A stretch of DNA of 7,295 nucleotides from an uncultured Saprospiraceae bacterium (GCA_937959095.1 CALGLY010000631.1:1-7295), one strand, 5' to 3'. Shown: positions 1 through 5,399, counted from the stretch's first letter. The notes: generated by a model not told the origin, from the sequence alone. Translations and numbers: made by a program.

Positions 1-3
1 TGT

Positions 4-114
4 GTATATGAAAGTTAGATTTTTGTGCTAGATAAAGCTCTTTTTCGAGTGCATAGCCGTAGCTATGGGCGAGAAAAAAGCTGAAATATAGTGCAAAAAG
101 ATATTTTCATATAC
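4..114. repeat. Large imperfect inverted repeat with a perfect central hairpin
   Basis: The outer arms GTATATGAAA (4-13) and TTTCATATAC (105-114) are exact reverse complements. The centre is a perfect hairpin, CATAGC (52-57), CGTA, GCTATG (62-67). Between them, TTTTTG, CTA and AGCT blocks match with small gaps, so the whole stretch could fold into one long interrupted stem. The central motif recurs in inverse orientation at 4396-4418, which points to a dispersed intergenic repeat family. No gene is visible here. The left edge is too close to the window end to test for a target duplication. It could be a small non-autonomous element or a bidirectional terminator for an upstream gene. Confidence 0.6.
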
Positions 115-120
115 CAACTT

Positions 121-225
121 GTTATTTTTGAACAACTCTATAAGATATAGGCTTCTTAAATGTGAGATATGAGAGAAAAGTCTCAAATCGCACATCTAGC
201 ATCTCAAATCTATTCAAAAAATAAC
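121..225. repeat. Inverted repeat enclosing a second hairpin, upstream of trmB
   Basis: GTTATTTTTGAA (121-132) is complementary to TTCAAAAAATAAC (213-225) apart from one extra base. Inside it, 160-174 pairs with 181-195 at 13 of 15 positions around a 6-base loop. The repeat ends two bases before the GTG start of trmB, so it forms most of that gene's upstream region. It may be a folded leader or an intergenic repeat; the sequence does not decide. Confidence 0.5.
123..130 (+). promoter_or_regulatory. Possible -7 box for trmB (TATTTTTG)
   Basis: TATTTTTG fits the Bacteroidota -7 consensus TAnnTTTG. No TTTG-type -33 element is seen at the expected distance, and the leader would be about 90 bases. 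The site lies in the left arm of the 121-225 inverted repeat. In DNA this AT-rich such a match is weak evidence. Confidence 0.2.
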
Positions 226-227
226 GT

Positions 228-917
228 GTGAGTAAGCGAAATAAGCTACATCGCTTTGCAGAGGTCTTATCTTTTGCGAATGTCTATGAAAATTTTACGC
301 CACAAACGGGCGAATTATTAGGAAAAGATGGTGAACCTACCACCTTGAAAGGAGAATGGGGAAGTAAGCATTTCCAAAATTCTAATCCTATTACCTTGGA
401 GTTGGCTTGTGGGAAAGGTCATTATACACTTGGCTTAGCTCGGATGTATCCAGAACGTAATTTCATAGGCGTAGACATAAAAGGGGCACGAATATGGCGA
501 GGAGCAAAAACGGCAATAGAGGATGAATTAAATAATGTGGCTTTTCTGCGAACACGTATCGAACAAATTGCTCATTTCTTTGAGGTGGATGAAGTAGATG
601 AAATCTGGATAACGTTCCCTGATCCGTTTTTGAGTAAGGAAAATCGGCGGATGACAGCACCGCGTTTTTTGGCTTCTTACAAAGAAATACTACGCCCCAA
701 TGGTATTCTGAATATAAAAACCGATTCGCCTGAATTTTACGAATTTTCTCTCGAAACACTCACTGCATCGGAGGATTTTAATATTGAATATCAGGATGAT
801 GATATTTATGCTAAACCTCTACCAATGTCCGAACTCGACATCAAAACAGAGTACGAAGGTAAGCACCTTGCTATTGGAAGAACGATAAAATATATTCGAG
901 CACGTTTGCTAAAATAG
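228..917 (+). CDS. trmB: tRNA (guanine-N7-)-methyltransferase TrmB
   Basis: This cytoplasmic enzyme transfers a methyl group from S-adenosylmethionine to N7 of G46 in the variable loop of tRNAs. The 229-residue product has the usual bacterial TrmB size and layout. A basic N-terminus (SKRNKLHRF, residues 2-10) leads to the SAM-binding motif ELACGKG (58-64) and GVDIKG (81-86). The family signature FPDPF (130-134) is followed by basic residues, and a C-terminal TEYEGK block (207-212) is the substrate-binding segment of the family. The start is GTG: an in-frame TAA lies at 222-224, and the conserved N-terminal block begins directly after the GTG, so a later ATG would remove it. The family usually has FPDPW; the F at 134 is a conservative change. 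No partner gene lies nearby, so it appears to be transcribed alone. Confidence 0.95.
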   Translation: MSKRNKLHRFAEVLSFANVYENFTPQTGELLGKDGEPTTLKGEWGSKHFQNSNPITLELACGKGHYTLGLARMYPERNFIGVDIKGARIWRGAKTAIEDELNNVAFLRTRIEQIAHFFEVDEVDEIWITFPDPFLSKENRRMTAPRFLASYKEILRPNGILNIKTDSPEFYEFSLETLTASEDFNIEYQDDDIYAKPLPMSELDIKTEYEGKHLAIGRTIKYIRARLLK

Positions 918-954
918 CAGGTGGAGAGGTATTCTTTCTTGCCTGTTCCCTAAC

Positions 955-967
955 CTGGCGGAGCCAG
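955..967. other. Short hairpin after trmB (CTGGC-GGA-GCCAG)
   Basis: A perfect 5-bp GC-rich stem with a 3-base loop starts 38 bases after the trmB stop. No T-run follows, so it is not a standard intrinsic terminator, though it could protect the 3' end of the transcript. Confidence 0.3.
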
Positions 968-990
968 TACCATAAAGTGCAAGTACAAAC

Positions 991-1025
991 TCAAGTGCAA
1001 GATTATAAATTGAACTTGCGCTTGA
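991..1025. repeat. Hairpin built from CAAGTGCAAG-type repeats
   Basis: TCAAGTGCAAG (991-1001) pairs with CTTGCGCTTGA (1015-1025) over 11 positions with one G-U type mismatch and a 13-base loop. A further copy of AGTGCAAG lies just upstream (976-983), so the stretch is a cluster of short related repeats. It could act as a 3' structure for trmB or be simple intergenic repeat DNA. No coding signal is seen. Confidence 0.4.
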
Positions 1026-1143
1026 ACTTAAAGTTCTGCCATATTTGTACAGAATATTACAGATTAGAAACTAATGTCATTTTATTCTGATTCTGGCTAT
1101 AGATAGACTTTATTCTAAAAACCACTTCAAGCGTTCTGATAGA

Positions 1144-1178
1144 AAGCACAACACTACTAATCGGGCGTTTTTGTGCTT
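1144..1178. other. Hairpin directly beside the MITE target site
   Basis: AAGCACAA (1144-1151) and TTGTGCTT (1171-1178) are exact reverse complements with a 19-base loop. The T-rich stretch AATTTTCT follows, which is the duplicated target of the element at 1187-1296. Before the insertion this could have been a weak terminator. The rest of 1030-1143 shows only a 5-bp dyad (1034-1054) and no gene. Confidence 0.35.
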
Positions 1179-1186
1179 AATTTTCT

Positions 1187-1296
1187 GGGTCTTTGACAAT
1201 TTTTGCCACGGACATAAATTAAATCAAAAAAGCGATTGATAATGAGCGTTTTGATTTGATTTTGTTCGTAGAAAATGCAAAAATTATCAAAGACCC
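1187..1296. mobile_element. MITE-like element, 110 bp, with ISL3-like ends
   Basis: The ends are 20-bp terminal inverted repeats: GGGTCTTTGACAA... (1187-1206) against ...ATTATCAAAGACCC (1277-1296), with a single mismatch. The element is flanked by a perfect 8-bp direct repeat, AATTTTCT, at 1179-1186 and 1297-1304. The match stops exactly at both ends, as expected for a target-site duplication. A second inverted pair, AAATCAAAA (1221-1229) and TTTTGATTT (1249-1257), makes most of the interior self-complementary. No open reading frame fits, so transposition would need a transposase in trans. Ends starting GGnTCTTT together with 8-bp duplications are typical of the ISL3 family; that family assignment is inference. 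It sits about 100 bp upstream of the blaI-like promoter. Confidence 0.75.
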
Positions 1297-1399
1297 AATT
1301 TTCTTTGTCCACGGAATTTACCAAAGAACGATTTTTCTAATAAATTCCATACATTTCTTTCCGCTGAAACAATAAAAAAAGTTAAAACGCATTTCTATT

Positions 1400-1413
1400 A
1401 CTACGGGTGTAGT
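1400..1413. promoter_or_regulatory. BlaI/MecI-like operator O1
   Basis: ACTAC (1400-1404), spacer GGGT, GTAGT (1409-1413) form a dyad with the same half-sites and the same 4-base spacing as O2. Its centre lies 22 bp upstream of the O2 centre, about two helical turns, so two repressor dimers could bind one DNA face. It covers the region where a -33 promoter element would lie. BlaI/MecI repressors are known to bind TACA/TGTA-type dyads. Confidence 0.75.
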
Positions 1414-1420
1414 TTTTAAA

Positions 1421-1436
1421 TACTACATTTGTAGTA
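1421..1436. promoter_or_regulatory. BlaI/MecI-like operator O2, overlapping a -7 box
   Basis: TACTACA (1421-1427), TT, TGTAGTA (1430-1436) is a perfect 16-bp palindrome of the BlaI/MecI type. The stretch TACATTTG (1424-1431) within it matches the Bacteroidota -7 consensus TAnnTTTG. Repressor bound here would therefore block the promoter directly. The transcript would begin near 1437, leaving a leader of roughly 18 bases before the ATG at 1455. Confidence 0.8.
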
Positions 1437-1454
1437 GTGTTCGAAATATATACT

Positions 1455-1844
1455 ATGAATAAAATAAAATTAGACGACTTACAACTCAAAATAATGAAAG
1501 TGCTTTGGCACTTAGGCGAGGCTTCAGTAGGGCAAATTCAAGAAGTCTTGAAAGCAGAGCGCGCTTTTGCTATCACTACAATTAGCACGGTGCTTCAGCG
1601 GCTTCATAAGCGCGACATTGTATCCTATCATAAAGAAGGCAGACAGTATATCTATAAGGCTGAAATTAGTGAAAAGGAAACGCAACACTCGATGACAAAC
1701 AGCTTAGTAGAGCAGCTTTTTGGGGGCAAATCTTCTGTTTTGGTCAATCATTTGTTGGAAGCAGATAGCTTTGAAACGGCTGAACTTGACCAATTGAAAA
1801 AAATGATAGAAGAAGCCCAAAAGCGGCAAAATGACAAGACCTAA
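1455..1844 (+). CDS. BlaI/MecI-family transcriptional repressor
   Basis: This is a 129-residue winged-helix repressor of the Penicillinase_R (BlaI/MecI/CopY) family and probably represses its own operon. The DNA-binding domain spans about residues 5-72: LQLKIMKVLW (helix 1), VGQIQEVL (helix 2), ITTISTVLQRLHKRD (recognition helix) and the wing VSYHKEGRQYIY. The C-terminal half (73-129) is the helical dimerisation part. In BlaI and MecI an Asn-Phe bond in this part is cut on induction; the matching segment here reads VNHL (97-100), so Asn98 lies near that position but the next residue is His. I chose the ATG at 1455 because the in-frame GTG at 1437 abuts operator O2 and would fall at the predicted transcript start. 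The M56 protease gene follows after 23 bases, the standard repressor-sensor order. Confidence 0.92.
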   Translation: MNKIKLDDLQLKIMKVLWHLGEASVGQIQEVLKAERAFAITTISTVLQRLHKRDIVSYHKEGRQYIYKAEISEKETQHSMTNSLVEQLFGGKSSVLVNHLLEADSFETAELDQLKKMIEEAQKRQNDKT

Positions 1845-1867
1845 TAACTATCCGAATTAGATAAACA

Positions 1868-3646
1868 ATGAATGAATTATTAAACACCTTACCTTACATA
1901 CCCTGCCTTGCTTTTGCAATGACTTACTTATTGCATAGTAGCGTTTGGCTTTTGCTGGTTGCGCTCTTAGTGAAAGCCCCTTTTTTTCAGACGACGCTAT
2001 TGAAGAATTATTTGTGGAAGGCCGCACTTATCGGTGGTTTGGCAACAAGTGTTTTTACACTTTTTTACGGAGATGCTTTTTATACCATAACACTAGCCGA
2101 ATCGAATGCAAAAAAAGAGGTACTTGTAGAAAATGTTAGTGCAGTAGAGCGTCCGCTCTTCGCTACTATCGAGGAAGCAGATATTGCTCTAGTAGCTGCT
2201 CCTGTGGAGATTATCAATACATCTGCAAAGCCAGTGATATGCGAAAAAACAGTTTGGGCAGACTATTTACCCATGCTATTGATTTTTTGGCTGATGGGCA
2301 GTCTATTTTTGTTTTTTAAAATGCTAGGCGAGCATTGGTGTTTCTTCCAGAAGATAAGCCCTAGAGCAGTCGTAGAAGATCAGAACATATTAAAGGTATT
2401 TAAAAAAGTTCAAGAAAAATCGAAACTTCATCAAGTTATAAAATTGACACAATCGGCAAGTTTGGATAGTCCGATTCTGATACGAAATCGAGAAATTTGC
2501 CTTCCAGAACAAGCAATTCTAGAGATGGACATATCTCAATTGGAAGCGATGTTGGCGCATGAGTTGGCACACATTGCTCGAAAGGATTACTACTGGACTT
2601 GCGGACTCGCACTTCTGGAAATACTCTTCTTTTTTCAGCCGCTCTATCGTTGGGCAAAACGTGAGATCAATAATAGCAATGAGCTACTTTGCGACACTTG
2701 GGCGGCACAGGTAACAGGCAATAATTTAGCCTTAGCACAATGCCTCCTCACGGTGGCAAGTTGGATAAAAGAACGTCCGAAAAATTACGCATTAGTAGCT
2801 GGAATGTCTTTGAAGAAGTCCGAATTATCAAATCGAGTACAGTCGCTTATTCAATTTTCTAATGGAACGGATTCGCGTTTCAATTTGGCTAAAACAGGCG
2901 TACTCTTTGTTTCTTTATTGATTCCTATTTTGTTGGTGCTCCCTGCTTTTTCTTTCACAGAATTGATAGAATCCAAAGTGTGCCCCTTGAAAGTGGAAGA
3001 AGAGAAAACATCCGCTTCGGCTATAGAAAGTACGGAAACAACAAAAAACCTTCCAAAGGCATGCGCAGGACTTAGCGCAGCGGAAGGCTGGCAAAAACAC
3101 CTCGGTGTGAGTGAATCCTACTATAATTTGCTATCAGAAGAAAAACAAGAGTGTGCAAACCTGCTTGTAGCTGTGAAGGCAAATGACCTTCGGAAGGTGG
3201 AACGATTACTAGCTACATCGGATGCTAATTGTATGCTTTGCTATAGTCAATCTCCGAAAACACCAATCAATGCGGCTGCCCGAAATAACAATATCAAGAT
3301 AGTAAAATTGCTGCTCGAATCGGGAGCTGATTTATATAAAAAATCGCATACCGATGAAGGCGCACTTCTTGCTACGGCTCAGAATGGAAATATTTCGTTG
3401 ATGCAAGTATTGGCTGCTCATGGTGCCGATTTCAACTACGAATTTGAAGGTTTTGGAACAGCACTAACAACGGCTATCGAGCATAATCAATATGAGATGG
3501 CGCGCTACTTACTAAGCAATGGAGCTAATCTACTGCAACCGCTAAAAAACGGAAAAACAGCATTGGATTATGCCCAAGAAAAGGGCGGAAAAATAGGCAC
3601 CTTAGCACTAAGGTATCGTGCTACGGATTTAGCAAGAAATTTATAA
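1868..3646 (+). CDS. BlaR1-like M56 zinc metallopeptidase with C-terminal ankyrin repeats
   Basis: This 592-residue inner-membrane protein is the likely sensor/protease for the repressor upstream. Membrane segments are visible at about 13-36, 48-68, 134-154 and 343-363. The M56 domain lies between the third and fourth, with the zinc motif HELAH (231-235) and a downstream NELLCD (271-276), where Glu272 is the probable third ligand. By BlaR1 topology this domain faces the cytoplasm and everything after residue 363 faces the periplasm. That C-terminal part has no penicillin-binding sensor motifs. Instead it has an acidic linker (365-395) and four to five ankyrin repeats at about 429-455, 463-490, 496-523, 528-556 and 560-575, with the typical LLLESGAD and YLLSNGAN turns. 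Five Cys lie in this part (372, 399, 429, 455, 458), the last two as CMLC. The signal is unknown. An ankyrin domain usually binds proteins, so a protein ligand or partner is plausible. Confidence 0.9.
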   Translation: MNELLNTLPYIPCLAFAMTYLLHSSVWLLLVALLVKAPFFQTTLLKNYLWKAALIGGLATSVFTLFYGDAFYTITLAESNAKKEVLVENVSAVERPLFATIEEADIALVAAPVEIINTSAKPVICEKTVWADYLPMLLIFWLMGSLFLFFKMLGEHWCFFQKISPRAVVEDQNILKVFKKVQEKSKLHQVIKLTQSASLDSPILIRNREICLPEQAILEMDISQLEAMLAHELAHIARKDYYWTCGLALLEILFFFQPLYRWAKREINNSNELLCDTWAAQVTGNNLALAQCLLTVASWIKERPKNYALVAGMSLKKSELSNRVQSLIQFSNGTDSRFNLAKTGVLFVSLLIPILLVLPAFSFTELIESKVCPLKVEEEKTSASAIESTETTKNLPKACAGLSAAEGWQKHLGVSESYYNLLSEEKQECANLLVAVKANDLRKVERLLATSDANCMLCYSQSPKTPINAAARNNNIKIVKLLLESGADLYKKSHTDEGALLATAQNGNISLMQVLAAHGADFNYEFEGFGTALTTAIEHNQYEMARYLLSNGANLLQPLKNGKTALDYAQEKGGKIGTLALRYRATDLARNL

Positions 3647-3666
3647 AAATGTTTCGCTTTAAAAGG

Positions 3667-3708
3667 TTTGATTAGGAAGTCGGGAAAAAACAGCGAAAGT
3701 TAATCAAA
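3667..3708. other. Dyad just after the M56 gene
   Basis: TTTGATTA (3667-3674) and TAATCAAA (3701-3708) are exact reverse complements, with a 26-base loop. A competing pair, TTTCGCT and AGCGAAA, lies close by. It is AT-rich and could be a weak part of the operon's 3' end. Confidence 0.3.
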
Positions 3709-3731
3709 AAATAAGGCAGCAGAATACACGA

Positions 3732-3758
3732 TTGGGGTAGCAAATGAACCTACCCCAA
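3732..3758. terminator. Strong hairpin, likely end of the repressor/protease operon
   Basis: TTGGGGTAG (3732-3740) and CTACCCCAA (3750-3758) form a perfect 9-bp stem with a 9-base loop, 86 bases after the M56 stop. A smaller AGGCA/TGCCT hairpin follows at 3760-3776. There is no long T-run, so it may stabilise or terminate the transcript imperfectly. The remaining stretch to 3899 shows GTTACG twice (about 3819 and 3834) and no clear promoter box. Confidence 0.55.
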
Positions 3759-3899
3759 AAGGCAATTTCTATGCCTATAAATAAGTACTTGTTCACAAAA
3801 ACTTAAGATATTACTAGTGTTACGAGGATAATTCGTTACGTGAAAATTGGCTATTCTTTAGTCCTTGGAATGATATAGGAAAAAGTAAAATTGAAAATT

Positions 3900-4349
3900 A
3901 TGAGAAAAACAATGTTCGGATTATTGCTGACGCTTGTTTTCAGTTTATCGGTTGTGCAAGTTCCGGCACAAAGTGCAAAACAAGAAAAAGAATTGATCAA
4001 AAAAACAATCGAGATGTATTTTGATGGTTGGATGACGGGCGATACGCTAAAACTAGGAAAAGCAATGCACTCGACTTGCCATCTCAAATTCATCAGAGAT
4101 GGAGAAATGGGTATCCGAAATAGAGAACAATACCTGAGTGGCTTCAAGCCGCGTCCAAGACTGAAAGGCGCATCAGGAAAAATTATTAAAATCAATAGAA
4201 CAGGAAATATTGCTTCTGCTAAATGCGAATTGGAAATACCAGGGCGGCTATTTACAGACTATTTCAATATGATGAAACTGGATAATCATTGGTATATCGT
4301 GGATAAAATTTCTACGAATGTGAAGCTTAAGGGAACAGATAAAAAATAA
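3900..4349 (+). CDS. Secreted NTF2-like / putative lumazine-binding family protein
   Basis: A 149-residue exported protein. Residues 1-26 form a signal peptide: a basic MRK, then a hydrophobic core (FGLLLTLVFSLSVVQV), with a cleavage site near PAQSA. The mature part begins with a helix (KELIKKTIEMYFDGWMTGDTLKL, about 30-52), followed by beta-rich segments ending in DNHWYIVDKIS (128-138). This is the cone-shaped NTF2/SnoaL fold order and resembles the Bacteroidota 'putative lumazine-binding' group. The family name comes from similarity only; no ligand or reaction can be stated. An in-frame TTG at 3891 is possible, but the ATG at 3900 gives a normal signal peptide. A 253-base gap with a hairpin separates it from the M56 gene, so it is probably not in that operon. 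Confidence 0.8.
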   Translation: MRKTMFGLLLTLVFSLSVVQVPAQSAKQEKELIKKTIEMYFDGWMTGDTLKLGKAMHSTCHLKFIRDGEMGIRNREQYLSGFKPRPRLKGASGKIIKINRTGNIASAKCELEIPGRLFTDYFNMMKLDNHWYIVDKISTNVKLKGTDKK

Positions 4350-4389
4350 TCTACCAATTTTACTTGCTCTTTTTTCCTCCTACTTCGTT

Positions 4390-4429
4390 AAAAAGCCTCG
4401 CCGTAGCTAAGGCTATGCCTACGTTTTTT
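4390..4429. terminator. Intrinsic terminator, possibly bidirectional, carrying a dispersed repeat
   Basis: CGTAG (4402-4406) pairs with CTACG (4419-4423), and TTTTTT follows directly (4424-4429). The upstream AAAAA (4390-4394) can pair with that T-run and would give a T-run on the other strand. An inner AGGC-TAT-GCCT hairpin is an alternative fold. It lies 53 bases after the stop of the NTF2-like gene, whose transcript it would end. Bases 4396-4418 are an inverted copy of the 51-73 motif. Confidence 0.65.
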
Positions 4430-4456
4430 GCCTTGTATGATGAAAAAATAGCTTCG

Positions 4457-4492
4457 CAAAACCCGCCTGCTCCGCTTGTCGGGCAGGTTTTG
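4457..4492. repeat. GC-rich palindromic repeat
   Basis: CCTGC (4466-4470) pairs with GCAGG (4483-4487), and outside this AAAA (4458-4461) pairs with TTTT (4488-4491) across a CCCG bulge. CCCG/CGGG offers a competing stem. The base composition is far more GC-rich than the flanks, which is typical of intergenic palindromic repeats. No gene is present. Confidence 0.5.
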
Positions 4493-4493
4493 G

Positions 4494-4518
4494 TAGGTTA
4501 TTCCTTATCTGCTCCCTA
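4494..4518. repeat. Direct repeat, copy 1 (TAGGTTAT...TCTGCTCCCTA)
   Basis: This 25-base stretch matches 4581-4605 at 21 of 25 positions. All four differences fall in the middle (positions 9-13), while the outer TAGGTTAT and ATCTGCTCCCTA are identical. Confidence 0.6.
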
Positions 4519-4529
4519 AAAAGAAAAAA

Positions 4530-4672
4530 GAATGAATGTACGAATTTTGACAGAGTAAATTTTTCAATACGAGAGGGGAGTAGGTTATCTATAATCTGCT
4601 CCCTATTATTGAAATGTATGAATGTTTTCCTGTTTGTTACATTCATATTTACTCCTTCAAAATTTGACATTC
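4530..4672. repeat. Nested inverted repeats between the NTF2-like and DinB-like genes
   Basis: Three dyads lie one within another. The outer arms 4542-4560 and 4647-4665 match at 16 of 19 positions, with GAATG (4530-4534) and CATTC (4668-4672) outside them. Next, TTTCAATA (4562-4569) pairs exactly with TATTGAAA (4607-4614). The core GGGAGTAG (4576-4583) pairs with CTGCTCCC (4596-4603) with one wobble and can extend inward. The right arm holds an extra segment absent from the left: a perfect hairpin, TATGAATGT (4617-4625) with ACATTCATA (4639-4647). No reading frame is convincing. It looks like a decayed small element or a layered intergenic repeat. Confidence 0.6.
4581..4605. repeat. Direct repeat, copy 2
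   Basis: This is the second copy of the 25-base repeat at 4494-4518, 87 bases downstream. It overlaps the core of the 4530-4672 palindrome, so copy 1 may be the remnant of a second palindrome of the same family. Confidence 0.6.
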
Positions 4673-4675
4673 CTT

Positions 4676-4693
4676 CAGTATACTAGCATACTG
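4676..4693. other. 18-bp dyad CAGTAT-ACTAGC-ATACTG
   Basis: CAGTAT (4676-4681) and ATACTG (4688-4693) are exact reverse complements around CTAG. The size suits an operator as well as a hairpin. It lies about 136 bases before the DinB-like start with no recognised regulator. Confidence 0.35.
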
Positions 4694-4731
4694 TAAATTG
4701 AAATCAATAAAATTCGATTGTTTTTTCACCA

Positions 4732-4790
4732 TCCAATAGATTGGAGGGCTGAAGGTGCTTTAATGTTGCGTTCAGCTCACCGATTTTTTT
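4732..4790 (+). promoter_or_regulatory. Hairpin pair ending in a T-run, before the DinB-like gene
   Basis: TCCAAT (4732-4737), AG, ATTGGA (4740-4745) is an exact palindrome. Then GCTGAA (4748-4753) pairs with TTCAGC (4771-4776), and a run of seven T follows at 4784-4790. The overlapping GGTG (4754-4757) and CACC (4778-4781) could form a competing stem. The unit ends 38 bases before the DinB-like ATG. It could be a terminator for upstream transcription or a switchable leader; I recognise no known riboswitch class. Confidence 0.4.
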
Positions 4791-4803
4791 CGTAGAGAAA
4801 ATA

Positions 4804-4811
4804 TATATTTA
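4804..4811 (+). promoter_or_regulatory. Possible -7 box for the DinB-like gene (TATATTTA)
   Basis: TATATTTA differs from TAnnTTTG at the last base only and lies 17 bases before the ATG at 4829, downstream of the T-run. It is a weak match in AT-rich DNA, and no -33 element is clear. Confidence 0.25.
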
Positions 4812-4828
4812 ACTTATTAAAAACAGAT

Positions 4829-5383
4829 ATGAAATTACAAAATTACTGCTTGCTACTACTCCTTTTTAGTGGCATGACACTACAGGCACAAAATGTTATT
4901 AAGCCGCTAAAAGGCTATGCTCCACAAATAGGGACTACGGTTGCTATGTTGGAAGATTTGAAAGGACGTGTTACGAATAGCGTTGCTAATCTTGACCAAG
5001 CAGGCACCGATTTTCTATTGGATGATAAAGCCAATCGAATAGGTGCGTTAATCCTGCATTTGGCTGCTACCGAAAAGTATTATCAACTTTATACTTTTGA
5101 AAATAGAGGTTTTAATAAAGAAGAAGCGAAGTGGGATGAAGCACTAAGTCTAGGAGCTACAACGCGTAAAAAACTAGTAGGAAAGCCCATAAAATACTAT
5201 CTCGATATTTGGGATGAAGTGCGAGAAGAGACCTTACGATTGTTGAAAACAAAGGACGATAATTGGTTCAAGGCACAGGTGAAAGGTGGTAGCATGAATA
5301 ATCATTGGGCATGGTATCATGTAATGGAGCATCAAGCGAATCATATGGGGCAAATCCGATTGATTATTAAGCGAATTCCATAG
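4829..5383 (+). CDS. Secreted DinB-like (DinB_2 / DUF664 type) protein
   Basis: A 184-residue exported member of the DinB/YfiT four-helix metal-binding superfamily. Residues 1-21 are a signal peptide (MKLQNYCLLLLLFSGMTLQAQ). The superfamily's metal ligands are visible: His77 in LILHLAATE (74-82), and His168 and His172 in HVMEHQANHMGQI (164-176), which is the typical HxxxHQxxHxGQI C-terminal motif. The length is normal once the signal peptide is removed. Most DinB-like proteins are cytoplasmic thiol-dependent enzymes or of unknown role; an exported version is common in Bacteroidota but its reaction is unknown. The start has an A-rich leader (TTAAAAACAGAT) and no Shine-Dalgarno sequence. The truncated DUF2911 gene begins 16 bases after the stop, suggesting a shared transcript. 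Confidence 0.85.
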   Translation: MKLQNYCLLLLLFSGMTLQAQNVIKPLKGYAPQIGTTVAMLEDLKGRVTNSVANLDQAGTDFLLDDKANRIGALILHLAATEKYYQLYTFENRGFNKEEAKWDEALSLGATTRKKLVGKPIKYYLDIWDEVREETLRLLKTKDDNWFKAQVKGGSMNNHWAWYHVMEHQANHMGQIRLIIKRIP

Positions 5384-5399
5384 TTTGAAAAAACAAATC

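Noticed and set aside
19..28. TTTTTGTGCT shared between about 19-28 and 1168-1177
   Set aside because: Ten matching bases in AT-rich DNA without flanking similarity are not enough to call a repeat.
463..759. Reverse-strand open frame inside trmB
   Set aside because: It lies wholly within a confidently identified gene, has no recognisable domain and no start context.
1379..1436. Possibility that the two ACTAC dyads are a CRISPR-like or tandem repeat array
   Set aside because: There are only two copies, the unit is palindromic and placed at a promoter before a BlaI-type gene, so operators explain them fully.
1437..1454. GTG at 1437 as the start of the BlaI-like repressor
   Set aside because: It abuts operator O2 and falls at the predicted transcript start. 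It would add six residues (MFEIYT) unlike the family, whereas the ATG at 1455 gives a standard N-terminus.
3891..3899. TTG at 3891 as start of the NTF2-like gene
   Set aside because: The ATG at 3900 yields a normal signal peptide with a basic MRK end, and a rare start codon is not needed.
4419..4670. Reverse-strand open frame of 83 codons in the gene-free region
   Set aside because: It consists of the palindromic repeats read through. The predicted protein shows no family features and its frame crosses a terminator hairpin.
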